Origin: Rhodococcus wratislaviensis
GTDB taxonomy: Bacteria; Actinomycetota; Actinomycetes; Mycobacteriales; Mycobacteriaceae
Length of the DNA: 52,088 nt
Direction: 5' to 3'
NCBI RefSeq assembly: GCF_900455735.1
Contig: NZ_UAUI01000020.1
Span: 1 to 52,088 of the forward strand
Of the stretch, positions 43,401-52,088 are shown piece after piece. How positions within the stretch are numbered: position 1 is the stretch's first letter; each line of letters opens with the position of its first letter. Position numbers and translations under genes: made by a program. Below the pieces are notes generated by a model. That model was not told where the DNA came from. It searched no databases and was given only the letters and a program-made list of their open reading frames with translations.

Positions 43401-44801
43401 ATGTCAGCACCGGTATCCCGTCGCCCCGCACCCGTCGACGTCGCGCACCACAGCCATCTCGTCGGGGTGTTCGCGCCGCAACGGGAGGAGGTGGACGTCC
43501 GGGATCTCGAGGTGATCGGCGAGCTACCCGCCGATCTTCACGGCGCATATCTCCGCAACGGGCCCAACCCCCGGTTCGATCCGATCGGGACGTACGTCTA
43601 TCCGCTCGACGGCGACGGCATGGTCCACCGTGTCGAGCTGGCCGACGGTGCCGCCCGGTACACCAACCGCTTCGTCCGAACTCCGATGGTGCAGGCGGAG
43701 GAGAAGGCCGGGCACGTCATCTGGCCCGGGGTCACCGACCTCTACACACCGACGGAGGACGAAGTCGGCCCCGAACTCGCGGGGACGTCACGCGAGCTGC
43801 CCGACATCAACATCGTCCGGCACGGCGGACGGCTGCTCGCGATGGCCGAGACCACGCTGCCGTTCCGCCTCGACCCCGCCGACCTGAGCACGGTGGGACG
43901 GGAGAACTGTGACGGCGCCATGGGAGTGGGGAGCACCGCGCACCCCAAGATCGACCCGGTCACCGGACAGATGGTGCTGTTCAACTACATGCTGGAGGCC
44001 CCGTACCTGACGTGGTCGGTGGTCAACCCCGACGGCTCGGTGGCGCGAACACCGACGGTGGTCGAGGGTGCGGACACCCCGCTGATGATCCACGACATGG
44101 CACTCACCGAGCGCTACATCGTCCTGATGCTGTGCCCGCTGGTCTTCGACATCGCCGCCGTCCTGACCGGCGGGTCCGTGCTCGACTGGCGGCCCGAGGA
44201 CGGCACGAGGATCGCGCTGGTGCCCCGCGACGGCGGTCCGGTCCGGTGGACGACACACGACGCCTACTGGGTGTGGCACTTCGCGAACGCCTTCGATCTG
44301 CCCGACGGGAGGGTGAGCGTCGACTACGTGGAGTGGACGTATCCCGGCGGGTTCGCGAAGGCCGCGGAGCCGTCGCTCGGCTCGTTGGTTCGCGCCGTCG
44401 TCGACCCCGGCAGCGGACGGGTGACGCGAGAAGTGGTGTGCGACCGCGACGTCGAGTTCCCGCGGGTCGACGACCGTGAGCTGACCCGCGGGCACCGGGC
44501 GGTTGCGACCGTCGGCAAACTCGACCGCAGCCAGGGCCGGCAGGATTCACTGTGGTTCTTCGACACGGCCCGCGGCACCGAGTCGCACTGGGATCCGGGG
44601 AGCGTCTCGGTGGGTGAGCCGATCTTCATGCCCGGCGCCGAGCACGAGTACTGGGGAATGATCGGCACCGACCGGGGCGACATGTCGTCCTGGTTCTTCG
44701 TGCTGCCCGCCGACGACCCCGGGTCGGGGCCGATCGGGAAGGTGCGGCTGCCGATCCGGGTTCCGGCGGGCCTTCACGGCGCGTGGCTGCCTGCGGAGTA
44801 G
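43401..44801 (+). CDS. Carotenoid cleavage oxygenase family protein
   Basis: A 466-residue member of the RPE65/CCD family, non-heme iron enzymes that split carotenoids, apocarotenoids or stilbenes with O2. The four Fe-binding histidines of the seven-bladed propeller are recognisable: TAHPKID (about 180), MIHDMAL (about 231), VWHFANA (about 292) and GLHGAWL near the C-terminus (about 458). Other family signatures are LRNGPNPRFDP, LDGDGMVHRV and EFPRVDDRE. ATG 43401 is chosen over 43392 because GGAGGG lies 10 bases upstream of the former but abuts the latter. The substrate cannot be told; lignostilbene and carotenoid substrates both occur in actinobacteria. Confidence 0.92.
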   Translation: MSAPVSRRPAPVDVAHHSHLVGVFAPQREEVDVRDLEVIGELPADLHGAYLRNGPNPRFDPIGTYVYPLDGDGMVHRVELADGAARYTNRFVRTPMVQAEEKAGHVIWPGVTDLYTPTEDEVGPELAGTSRELPDINIVRHGGRLLAMAETTLPFRLDPADLSTVGRENCDGAMGVGSTAHPKIDPVTGQMVLFNYMLEAPYLTWSVVNPDGSVARTPTVVEGADTPLMIHDMALTERYIVLMLCPLVFDIAAVLTGGSVLDWRPEDGTRIALVPRDGGPVRWTTHDAYWVWHFANAFDLPDGRVSVDYVEWTYPGGFAKAAEPSLGSLVRAVVDPGSGRVTREVVCDRDVEFPRVDDRELTRGHRAVATVGKLDRSQGRQDSLWFFDTARGTESHWDPGSVSVGEPIFMPGAEHEYWGMIGTDRGDMSSWFFVLPADDPGSGPIGKVRLPIRVPAGLHGAWLPAE

Positions 44802-44825
44802 CGGACGGCGGAATATCCTCGGCGG

Positions 44826-46775
44826 ATGACCTCTGCGCCTTACGGTTCCTGGCCCTCCCCGATCGCGGCGGCGGATCTCGCCTCCAGCGGCCACCCCGTT
44901 GAGGGCGGCCGGTACGTGGGCGACGACGTGTGGTGGTCGGAACTGCGACCCAGCGAAGGTGGGCGGGTCGCGGTGCGGCGCCTCGGTCTGGACGACGAAC
45001 CGGAAGATGTCCTGCCCGCGCCGTGGAACGCCCGCACCAGGGTTCACGAGTACGGCGGCGGCGCCTGGACCGTCACCGACGCCGGCCGCCTGGTGTTCTC
45101 CGAGTTCAGCGATCAGCGCCTGTACCTGCTGGAAGGCGGGACGCCGGTGCCGCTGACACCGGAACCGCCGCAACCCTGCTCGCTGCGGTACGGCGACCTG
45201 TCGGTGATCGACGGCGAGGTGTGGGCCGTGCGCGAGACGCACGACACGGACGGCGGCGTCTCCCGCGACATCTGCGTGATTCCGCTGGACGGGTCGGCGG
45301 CGAACGATCCGCATCGAGTGCGGTCCGTCGTCGCCGGCTCCGACTTCCTGGCCAATCCGCGGCTGTCCCCGGATCGCAGGCACCTCGCCTGGATCGCATG
45401 GGACCACCCCCAGATGCCGTGGGACGGCACCGAGCTCAGGGTCGTGGCGGTCGAGGGCGGCCGCGTGACAGGGAAGGTGCGGACACTTCTCGGCGGCCCC
45501 GAGGAATCGGTGCTGCAACCGGAATGGGTCGGTCCCACCGAGCTGTACACGATCAGCGACCGCAGCGGCTGGTGGAATCTCTACCGCGTCGGCATCGACG
45601 ATCCCGACCCGGTCGCGTTGTGCCCGATGGACGCCGACTTCGGCGGCGCGCTGTGGATGCTCGGCGGCCGCTGGCACACCCGCCGCGACGACGGCACGCT
45701 CCTGACCGTGAGGACGTTCGGAACCGACACCCTCGCCGTCCTCGATCCCGCGACCGGTTCGCTCGTGGACATCCCCCTGGACGGGCTCACCAGCGTCGGC
45801 CTCGGTGACCGCAACGGCAGCCGGATCCTGCTGCTCACCGGCGGCGCCCAGACCCCGTCGGGCCTGCGCGAACTCGACCTCGACACCGGCGCACTCCGCA
45901 CGGTCCGGCTGTCCGTCACCGAACTTCCCGAGGCGGCATATCTCCCCGAGGCCCGGCAGTTGACGTTCCAGGGCGCCGAACGCGAAGTCCACGTGATCGC
46001 CTACCCGCCGCGTCACCCGCGGTACCGGGGCGGGGACGGGGAATTGCCGCCGTATGTGGCGTTCGTGCACGGCGGACCCACATCGCGGGTCGCGCCTTCG
46101 CTGAATCCCGTGTTCGCGTTCTTCACCAGCCGCGGCATCGGCGTCGTCGACGTGAACTACGGCGGTTCCACGGGATACGGTCGCGAGTACCGCAACCGGT
46201 TGCGGGGACAGTGGGGGGTCGTCGACGTCGAGGACGTGGTGACGGCGGTGACCGGCCTCGCCGACGCAGGCATGGCGGACCCCGGCCGGCTGGCGATCGA
46301 GGGCGGATCCGCCGGCGGGTGGACCGTGCTCGCGGCGCTGACCACGTCGGACGTGTTCGCGTGCGGTGCGTCCTACTTCGGGGTGGCCGAACTCGACGGG
46401 TTCGTGAAGGAGACACACGACTTCGAGTCCCGGTACATCGACGGCCTGATCGGCCCGCTACCCGAGGCGGCCGACCTCTACGCCGAACGTGCACCGCTGA
46501 ACAACGTTGGCGGACTGAACTGCCCGGTTCTGCTCCTGCAGGGTCTCGACGATCCGATCGTGCCGCCGTCGCAGGCGGAACGGTTCCGGGATGCGCTCGT
46601 GGAGAAGGGCATCCCGCACGCCTACCTCGAGTACGAGGGGGAGTCGCACGGATTCCGGAAGCTGGCCACTCTCATCAGCTCGCGTAACGCCGAACTGTCC
46701 TTCTACGGCCAGGTACTGGGTTTCGAGCCACCGGACATTCCGCGACTCGAACTCTGGCGGCCGGCCAACGGCTGA
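44826..46775 (+). CDS. S9-family prolyl oligopeptidase-like peptidase
   Basis: A 649-residue two-domain serine peptidase. The N-terminal part (to about residue 390) is a beta-propeller with repeated LSPDRRHLAWIAWD-type blades. The C-terminal alpha/beta hydrolase domain has PPYVAFVHGGP with the oxyanion strand, the nucleophile in GGSAGGW (about residue 493), an Asp in LDDPIVPP (about 574) and a His in GESHGF (about 607). It probably degrades short peptides in the cytoplasm; no signal peptide is seen. ATG 44826 follows the carotenoid oxygenase stop by 24 bp, so co-transcription is likely. The length is typical of S9C enzymes. Confidence 0.92.
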   Translation: MTSAPYGSWPSPIAAADLASSGHPVEGGRYVGDDVWWSELRPSEGGRVAVRRLGLDDEPEDVLPAPWNARTRVHEYGGGAWTVTDAGRLVFSEFSDQRLYLLEGGTPVPLTPEPPQPCSLRYGDLSVIDGEVWAVRETHDTDGGVSRDICVIPLDGSAANDPHRVRSVVAGSDFLANPRLSPDRRHLAWIAWDHPQMPWDGTELRVVAVEGGRVTGKVRTLLGGPEESVLQPEWVGPTELYTISDRSGWWNLYRVGIDDPDPVALCPMDADFGGALWMLGGRWHTRRDDGTLLTVRTFGTDTLAVLDPATGSLVDIPLDGLTSVGLGDRNGSRILLLTGGAQTPSGLRELDLDTGALRTVRLSVTELPEAAYLPEARQLTFQGAEREVHVIAYPPRHPRYRGGDGELPPYVAFVHGGPTSRVAPSLNPVFAFFTSRGIGVVDVNYGGSTGYGREYRNRLRGQWGVVDVEDVVTAVTGLADAGMADPGRLAIEGGSAGGWTVLAALTTSDVFACGASYFGVAELDGFVKETHDFESRYIDGLIGPLPEAADLYAERAPLNNVGGLNCPVLLLQGLDDPIVPPSQAERFRDALVEKGIPHAYLEYEGESHGFRKLATLISSRNAELSFYGQVLGFEPPDIPRLELWRPANG

Positions 46776-46804
46776 CCGTCCACTCGGAATCCGAAGGTTG
46801 TGAT

Positions 46805-46829
46805 GCACAAAACAAACCACTTGTTGTGC
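46805..46829. promoter_or_regulatory. AT-rich inverted repeat before the second NRPS gene
   Basis: GCACAA (46805-46810) and TTGTGC (46824-46829) are exact inverse complements, with CAA and TTG pairing further in but offset by two bases. It is an unusually AT-rich patch about 170 bases upstream of the NRPS start and just after the S9 stop. It may be an operator or a weak terminator; no T-run is present. The rest of the 46776-47000 interval has no recognisable gene or iron box. Confidence 0.25.
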
Positions 46830-47000
46830 TCTTCGCTGATCGCCGAGATAGAGACCGCGCGGTATGAACGGAGCTAGCTATCGCGTGGGCGGCTGGGCCG
46901 CGGGTAGCGTCGAAGAGAGGAGTCGATAGCCGCAGCTGAGTGAAATGGGTGCTCCCTTCGCGCGCTTCAGTGTCGATATATGGATTGCCGAGGGCCGAGG

Positions 47001-50000
47001 GTGTCATCGCTGGACGATCTCGATACGAATCCGGTCCTTTCGGACACCGTGATAACGAATGTCGTGCCCCCGTCCGAGCTGTTCCCACTCTCCGCCGCTC
47101 AACGTGGAATGTGGTTCGCCCAGCACCTGCTGGGCGACGTTCCGATCGTCATCGCTCAGTACGTCGAGGTCGGTATCGCTGATCTCGACATCGGCCTGCT
47201 CGCACGTATCGGACCCGCCGCCCTCCGGGAACTCGGTACCGGACTGCTCCGAATCGTCGAGTGGGACGGTGAGCCGCTCCAGACGGTCGACGAGTCGCTC
47301 GGCTTCGAGATGACGCATCTCGACTTCCGTTCCGATCCTGATCCGCGGGCCGCGGCCCACGCGTGGATGCGCGCCGAATACAGCAATCCGATCGATCTCC
47401 TCCACGATCGGCTGATCCGCTCGGCAATGTTGCGCGTCGCCGACGACTGCTACTTCTGGTACTCGCGAATTCACCACATCGCCCTCGACGGCTTCGGTGC
47501 CATGACGTTCATGTCCCGCGCCGCGGAGCTGTACACCGCGGCGGTCGAGGGTCGCCCGCCGGCCGAGTTCACCGCGAGTGGATTGCGGGAGGTCGTCGAA
47601 GAAGAGGCGCGCTACCGCACCTCGAGCCGGTTCGAGACGGACCGCAAGTACTGGGCCGAGCGCAGCAGCAATCTTCCCCAGACGATCAGCCTCGCAGGGC
47701 GAGCGGCCGAGATCGGCGCGCCGTCGCTGGTGAGCAGCGCACCGCTGTCCGCCGCTACGACAGCCGCACTGCAGGGTCTGACCGACCGGGAACCCGGGGC
47801 GACGTTCGCGACAGCCGCCGTGGCCGCCGTCGCAGCATTCCTGTCCCGCCTGACCGGCCAGGACGACGTGGTGCTGAGCTTGCCGGTCTCGGCACGCACC
47901 ACCGCCCGGTTGCGCCGCTCGGGCGGCATGATCTCCAACGTCCTTCCGATCCGACTCTCGGTCGGAGACGAAACGACGTCCGTCGACTTGATGAGATGCA
48001 CGCAACTGGCGCTGACCGGAGCGCTGCGTCACCAGAGGTACCGGCACGAGGACATACGACGTGATGCGGGCGTTCTGGGTGGTCGTCGCGGCTTTTTCGG
48101 GCCGTCGATCAACATCATGATGTTCCACGACGAGATTCGGCTCGGTCCGTCGATCGGCCGGCTCCACGTGCTGACCACCGGTCCGGTGGAGGACCTCGCA
48201 GTGAACATCTATCCCGGTGTCGCAGGCGACGTGGCGCAGGTCGACTTCGAGGCCAACCCGAATCTGTACACCGAACAGGACCTGCGCGGTCACCATGCCC
48301 GGTTCCTCGAATTCTTTGCCGCCTTCGCCGCGTCAGCTGCCACCGACCGCATCGCTGCTCTCGCCGTGCTGCACGCCGACGAACGCGCGGATCTCGTGCC
48401 ATGTCGCGGTCCGCGGGCAGAGCCGGAGCGGCTCCTCCCCGACTTGCTGGCCGCCGGCGTTGCCGCCTCACCGGACGCAGTCGCTATTCGGGCGTCGGGA
48501 CGGAAGGTCACCTACCACGAGCTCGACCAGCGATCCAATCAACTGGCGCGACTTCTGATCGAATCGGGGGCCGGGCCGGAAACCTTCGTCGTGCTGAGTC
48601 TTCCCCGGTCGGCGGAATCACTCGTCGCGTTCTGGGCGGTCGCCAAGACCGGGGCCGCCTTCGTGCCCGTCGATCCGAAGCTCCCACCCGAGCGAGTCGC
48701 GCACATGCTGTCCGATTCGGGGGCACAGGTGGGGCTCACGCTTCACGAACTGCGTGCAACACTGCCCGACGGCATTCACTGGCTCGTCCTCGACGACGAC
48801 GAGGTGCGCGCCCGCTGTGACCGCGAGCGGGACACGGCGATCGGCGACGTGGATCGCCGCGCCCCGCTGTCGGTCCACCACCCCGCGTACATGATCTACA
48901 CATCGGGATCGACCGGGCTTCCGAAAGGGGTCGTCGTCACCCACAGCGGCCTGTCGAACTTCGCAGCCGGCGCCCGCCCGGAACTCGGCATTCACGACGA
49001 ATCGCGGATGCTACGGTTCTCGTCGGCCAGCTTCGATGCCTCGGTATTCGAGATGATCCAGGCCTTCAGCGCCGGTGCCATGATGGTCGTCGCCCCGCCC
49101 GAGGTGCACGGTGGAAGCGACCTCGTCGACCTGCTGAGCGAACAGCACGTGACCCACATCGTCACAGCTCCCACGGTGATGAACACAGTCGATCCGCGTG
49201 GGCTCGAACATCTCGAGGCGGTGGTGGTCGGCGGGGACGTATGCACCCCCGACCTCGTGGAGCGGTTCGGCCAGGTGTGCCGCTTCACCAACAGTTACGG
49301 GCCGACCGAGACGACCATCATCATCACCGCGGGTGAGCCGCTGACCCCGGGCGCACCGATTTCCATCGGCCGGCCGATCCAGGGGGCGAGCCTCGTGGTG
49401 CTCGACCGCAAGCTCCGTGCCGTGCCCGTCGGGGTGGTGGGTGAGCTCTACCTCGCCGGCCCCGGAGTCGCACGCGGCTATCACCACCGGCACGGGCTGA
49501 CGGCGAACCGATTCGTGGCCAACCCCTTCGGTGAGCCGGGGTCTCGCCTCTACCGAACCGGTGACGAGGTGCGCTGGGTGCGGCCATCGCAGGGAGCCGA
49601 GGCGAAGCACTACACGCTCGAATTCGTCGGCCGGTCCGACACCCAGGTCAAGATTCGTGGCTTCCGCATCGAACTCGGCGAGATCGACTCGGCACTGCTC
49701 GCCCAGGACGGCGTCAACTTCGCGGCGACGGTGGTTCATCGGACGGCGGGCGGCACGACGGCGCTGGTCTCGTACGTGCGCCTCGACACCGGTCGTGAAT
49801 TCGATCCGGTCGCGATTGTCGAGGGCGTCGCCGAAATCGTGCCGTCCCACATGATCCCGTCGGCGGTGATGCGGCTCGAACACGTGCCGGTGACGGCGGC
49901 CGGCAAACTCGACCGCAGTGCACTGCCTCAACCACACTTCGGATCAGCTGAACACGAGTTCCGCGCCGCGTCGACACCGGCGGAGGAGCAGCTCTCGCGT

Positions 50001-52088
50001 CTCGTCGCCGAGGCGCTCGGCCTCGACCGGGTGAGTGTGGACGACAGTCTCTTCGCGCTCGGCGGCGACAGCATCGTCGCGATGCAGATCGCCGCCCGAG
50101 CCAGGGAGTTCGGTCTCAGCTTCAGTGCGCGGACCGTGTTCGAGCACAAGACGATCGCCGGAATCGCCGCAGTGGCGGTCCCGGTGGAGGCAGAATCGGC
50201 GGTCGCCCTCGAGGAGTTCGAGGGCGGCGGCGTCGGGCGTGCCCCGCCGACCCCGATCATGTGCTCGATGCTCGAGCGGGGCCCCTTCGACGACTTCTTC
50301 CAGGCGCTGCTGCTGACCTTGCCCTCGGATGTCGATCCTGATCGGTTGAGCGCGACGCTCGCGGCGGTGCTCGATCACCACGATGCTCTGCGTTCGAAGT
50401 TCTTCCCCGACGGGGACGGTGCCTGGACGTTCGAAACGACGGCCGTCGGTAGTGTGCCGGCCGGCGATCGGATCTCGAGGATCGTCACGGCGGCGGCACC
50501 CGGCAGCCGTGCGTTCACCGACGTGGTGAGCGCCGAGTGTGCGGCGGCGGCGGCTCGCCTGGACCCGGAACACGGGATCATGCTTCAGCTGGTGTGGTGT
50601 GTCTCCGAATGTGCGGGTGCACCAAGTCGACTGCTGGTTCTCGCGCACCACCTGGTGGTGGACGGTGTGTCGTGGCGCGTGCTGTTGCCGGACCTCGCCA
50701 CGGCGTGGCTGCAGCTGGGCGCGGGGCAGACGCCGACGCCGGCCCCGGTGGGCACATCGTTCCGCCGCTGGGCGAATGGGCTGCAGGACGCGGCAGATCG
50801 AGGAGCGCACAGAGCCGAATTGCCCTATTGGCGAGAGGTTCTCAGCGGCCCCGACCCACAGATCGGCACACGTCCGATCGTGCCCACGATCGACACGATG
50901 CGCACTACCGAGCGGGTGCACATCGACGTGAGTTCTGCAGTGACCGATGCGGTGCTCGCCCGACTTCCTGATGTGTTCGGCTGCGGCGTCAACGACGGAC
51001 TCCTGTCGGCGCTGGCGTTGGCGGTTGTGCAGTGGCGACACTCGCACGGGATCGACGAACGTTCGGTGCTGCTGACGTTGGAAGGCCACGGGCGCGAGGA
51101 GGAGGCCGTGGCCGGCGCGGATCTTGCACGTACCGTCGGTTGGTTCACCAGCGCCTTCCCTGTCCGGCTCGATCTGCCGGCCGTCGATCTCGGCGGGGCC
51201 TTCGAGGGTGGACACGCTGCCGGTGTCGTGATCAAAACCGTCAAGGAACAACTCGTCGCGGTGCCTGCCCGTGGCGTCGGATTCGGATTGCTCCGGCATC
51301 TCGACGAGAGCGCGAGGCCGATTCTCGGGGGTCTTCCGGAGCCGCAGATCAGTTTCAACTACCTGGGCCGCATGGGCGTGCAACACCTCGGCGACCTGCA
51401 GGATCTCGGCTGGATGCCCGACCCCGATGCGCCCGACCTGAATACAGCGAGCGGATCCGGCATGGCCGTGGCCGCGGTGATCGACATCAACGCGATGGTA
51501 GTCGACAGCCCCGAGGGACCCCGGTTGACGGCATCGTTCGCGTATCCGACCGGGGTGATCCGCGAGTCCGACGTCGCAACCCTCGCGGATCTGTGGCGAA
51601 GCGCCCTCGACGGTCTTGCCGCTCACACTGTTCAGCCCGTCGCGGGTGGTCTGACACCATCCGACTGCCAGCTGGTCACGGTGAGCCAGAGTCGGATCGA
51701 GCGTTGGGAACACTCGCATCCGGGGCTGCGGGAGATCTGGTCGCTGTCCCCGTTGCAGTCCGGGCTGCTGTTCCACTCGACGCTGGCCGCCGATTCGCTG
51801 GACATCTACACCGCGCAACTGCGCATCGACCTCGAGGGCGCGGTCGACTCCGCGCGGTTGCGCCGTGCCGCCGCCGGCGTTCTCGCACACCACGCCAATC
51901 TGCGTGCCGCATTCGAGTTCGACGACCACGGTATCCCGGCGCAGTTGGTTGTCGACACCGTGGACGTGCCGTGGCGTGAGGTGGATCTGACCGGGTACGG
52001 GTCGGCGGCCGGAGAGGAACTCGAGCGCCTCCTCGACGACGACCGCGTCGCCCGATTCGACCTCGCCCGCCCCCCGCTGGTGCGTCTG
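47001..52088 (+). CDS. Non-ribosomal peptide synthetase with epimerase, 3' partial
   Basis: The frame is open at the right edge, with about 1696 residues visible. Order: C (28-455; IHHIALDG), A (478-975; [34 protein letters not shown]), PCP (994-1067; GGDSIVAM), E (1085-1550; [29 protein letters not shown]), then the start of a further C domain (from about 1574; [13 protein letters not shown]). The GGDS carrier site and complete epimerase motifs predict a D-residue at this position, and the following C domain should be of the D-accepting type. The adenylation code by eye is DAFVVGSIIK, unassigned. GTG 47001 (GAGGG six bases upstream) is preferred; ATG 46980 is the alternative. The N-terminal C domain is clearly related to C1 of the NRPS at 17940-30623. 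Confidence 0.94.
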   Translation, partial: MSSLDDLDTNPVLSDTVITNVVPPSELFPLSAAQRGMWFAQHLLGDVPIVIAQYVEVGIADLDIGLLARIGPAALRELGTGLLRIVEWDGEPLQTVDESLGFEMTHLDFRSDPDPRAAAHAWMRAEYSNPIDLLHDRLIRSAMLRVADDCYFWYSRIHHIALDGFGAMTFMSRAAELYTAAVEGRPPAEFTASGLREVVEEEARYRTSSRFETDRKYWAERSSNLPQTISLAGRAAEIGAPSLVSSAPLSAATTAALQGLTDREPGATFATAAVAAVAAFLSRLTGQDDVVLSLPVSARTTARLRRSGGMISNVLPIRLSVGDETTSVDLMRCTQLALTGALRHQRYRHEDIRRDAGVLGGRRGFFGPSINIMMFHDEIRLGPSIGRLHVLTTGPVEDLAVNIYPGVAGDVAQVDFEANPNLYTEQDLRGHHARFLEFFAAFAASAATDRIAALAVLHADERADLVPCRGPRAEPERLLPDLLAAGVAASPDAVAIRASGRKVTYHELDQRSNQLARLLIESGAGPETFVVLSLPRSAESLVAFWAVAKTGAAFVPVDPKLPPERVAHMLSDSGAQVGLTLHELRATLPDGIHWLVLDDDEVRARCDRERDTAIGDVDRRAPLSVHHPAYMIYTSGSTGLPKGVVVTHSGLSNFAAGARPELGIHDESRMLRFSSASFDASVFEMIQAFSAGAMMVVAPPEVHGGSDLVDLLSEQHVTHIVTAPTVMNTVDPRGLEHLEAVVVGGDVCTPDLVERFGQVCRFTNSYGPTETTIIITAGEPLTPGAPISIGRPIQGASLVVLDRKLRAVPVGVVGELYLAGPGVARGYHHRHGLTANRFVANPFGEPGSRLYRTGDEVRWVRPSQGAEAKHYTLEFVGRSDTQVKIRGFRIELGEIDSALLAQDGVNFAATVVHRTAGGTTALVSYVRLDTGREFDPVAIVEGVAEIVPSHMIPSAVMRLEHVPVTAAGKLDRSALPQPHFGSAEHEFRAASTPAEEQLSRLVAEALGLDRVSVDDSLFALGGDSIVAMQIAARAREFGLSFSARTVFEHKTIAGIAAVAVPVEAESAVALEEFEGGGVGRAPPTPIMCSMLERGPFDDFFQALLLTLPSDVDPDRLSATLAAVLDHHDALRSKFFPDGDGAWTFETTAVGSVPAGDRISRIVTAAAPGSRAFTDVVSAECAAAAARLDPEHGIMLQLVWCVSECAGAPSRLLVLAHHLVVDGVSWRVLLPDLATAWLQLGAGQTPTPAPVGTSFRRWANGLQDAADRGAHRAELPYWREVLSGPDPQIGTRPIVPTIDTMRTTERVHIDVSSAVTDAVLARLPDVFGCGVNDGLLSALALAVVQWRHSHGIDERSVLLTLEGHGREEEAVAGADLARTVGWFTSAFPVRLDLPAVDLGGAFEGGHAAGVVIKTVKEQLVAVPARGVGFGLLRHLDESARPILGGLPEPQISFNYLGRMGVQHLGDLQDLGWMPDPDAPDLNTASGSGMAVAAVIDINAMVVDSPEGPRLTASFAYPTGVIRESDVATLADLWRSALDGLAAHTVQPVAGGLTPSDCQLVTVSQSRIERWEHSHPGLREIWSLSPLQSGLLFHSTLAADSLDIYTAQLRIDLEGAVDSARLRRAAAGVLAHHANLRAAFEFDDHGIPAQLVVDTVDVPWREVDLTGYGSAAGEELERLLDDDRVARFDLARPPLVRL

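Noticed and set aside
47004..48296. Minus-strand frame opposite the start of the second NRPS
   Set aside because: It is an antisense shadow of the C domain; the plus strand carries the HHxxxDG motif and continues into A, PCP and E domains.

Overview
The window looks like chromosome of a mycolic-acid-type actinobacterium, most likely Rhodococcus. This is an inference from several signs: GC-rich coding sequence through most of the window, an EspR-like regulator, a DUF222/HNH (13E12-type) gene, a MAB_1171c-type membrane protein, a DUF4012 protein, a YibE/F protein, and a two-hairpin RNA matching the actinobacterial 6C motif. No tRNA, rRNA, CRISPR array or complete insertion sequence was seen.

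Layout. (1) 1-6856: a surface-polysaccharide cluster visibly more AT-rich than the rest. It holds two left-handed beta-helix acyltransferases, GT2, GT11 and GT4 glycosyltransferases, a Wzy/ligase-type polymerase and a Wzx-type flippase, and is probably horizontally acquired. (2) 6857-7852: no recognisable gene. (3) 7853-13425: a double cold-shock-domain protein, a DUF222/HNH gene, the remnant of a LuxR regulator, and an intact large ATPase-LuxR regulator whose C-terminus is fused to a cold-shock domain. DNA-level similarity shows these pieces are related by duplication. (4) 13714-15799: a small unknown protein, a subtilase with no signal peptide, and a separately encoded 77-residue protein like a subtilase propeptide. 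(5) 15818-34373: capsule assembly functions (DUF4012 protein, tyrosine-kinase/chain-length protein, low-molecular-weight tyrosine phosphatase, UDP-sugar dehydrogenase) interrupted by a 12.7-kb four-module NRPS gene with a thioesterase. (6) 34491-38596: secreted lipase, Hsp70-like membrane protein, small membrane protein and YibE/F permease. (7) About 38.8-39.0 kb: a structured non-coding region with the 6C RNA. (8) 39091-41942: an ImmA-like metallopeptidase, a membrane protein, an EspR-like protein and an XRE regulator. (9) 41999-46775: alanine aminotransferase, carotenoid oxygenase and an S9 peptidase. (10) 47001 to the end: a second NRPS, open at the right edge, with C-A-PCP-E and the start of another C domain.

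How the parts work together. The left cluster plus BY-kinase, phosphatase and UDP-sugar dehydrogenase give a plausible Wzx/Wzy capsule pathway. The first NRPS has the order C-A-PCP four times then TE. Its first adenylation domain reads out a textbook threonine code; the other specificities are not assigned.

The most unusual observation is a family of roughly 42-46 bp palindromic DNA elements. They lie in frame at the same place, between core motifs A2 and A3, in three of the four adenylation domains of the first NRPS. In two of those domains they coincide with loss of the protein segment normally found there. Other notable items are the LuxR/cold-shock fusion, the subtilase cassette and the 6C RNA locus.
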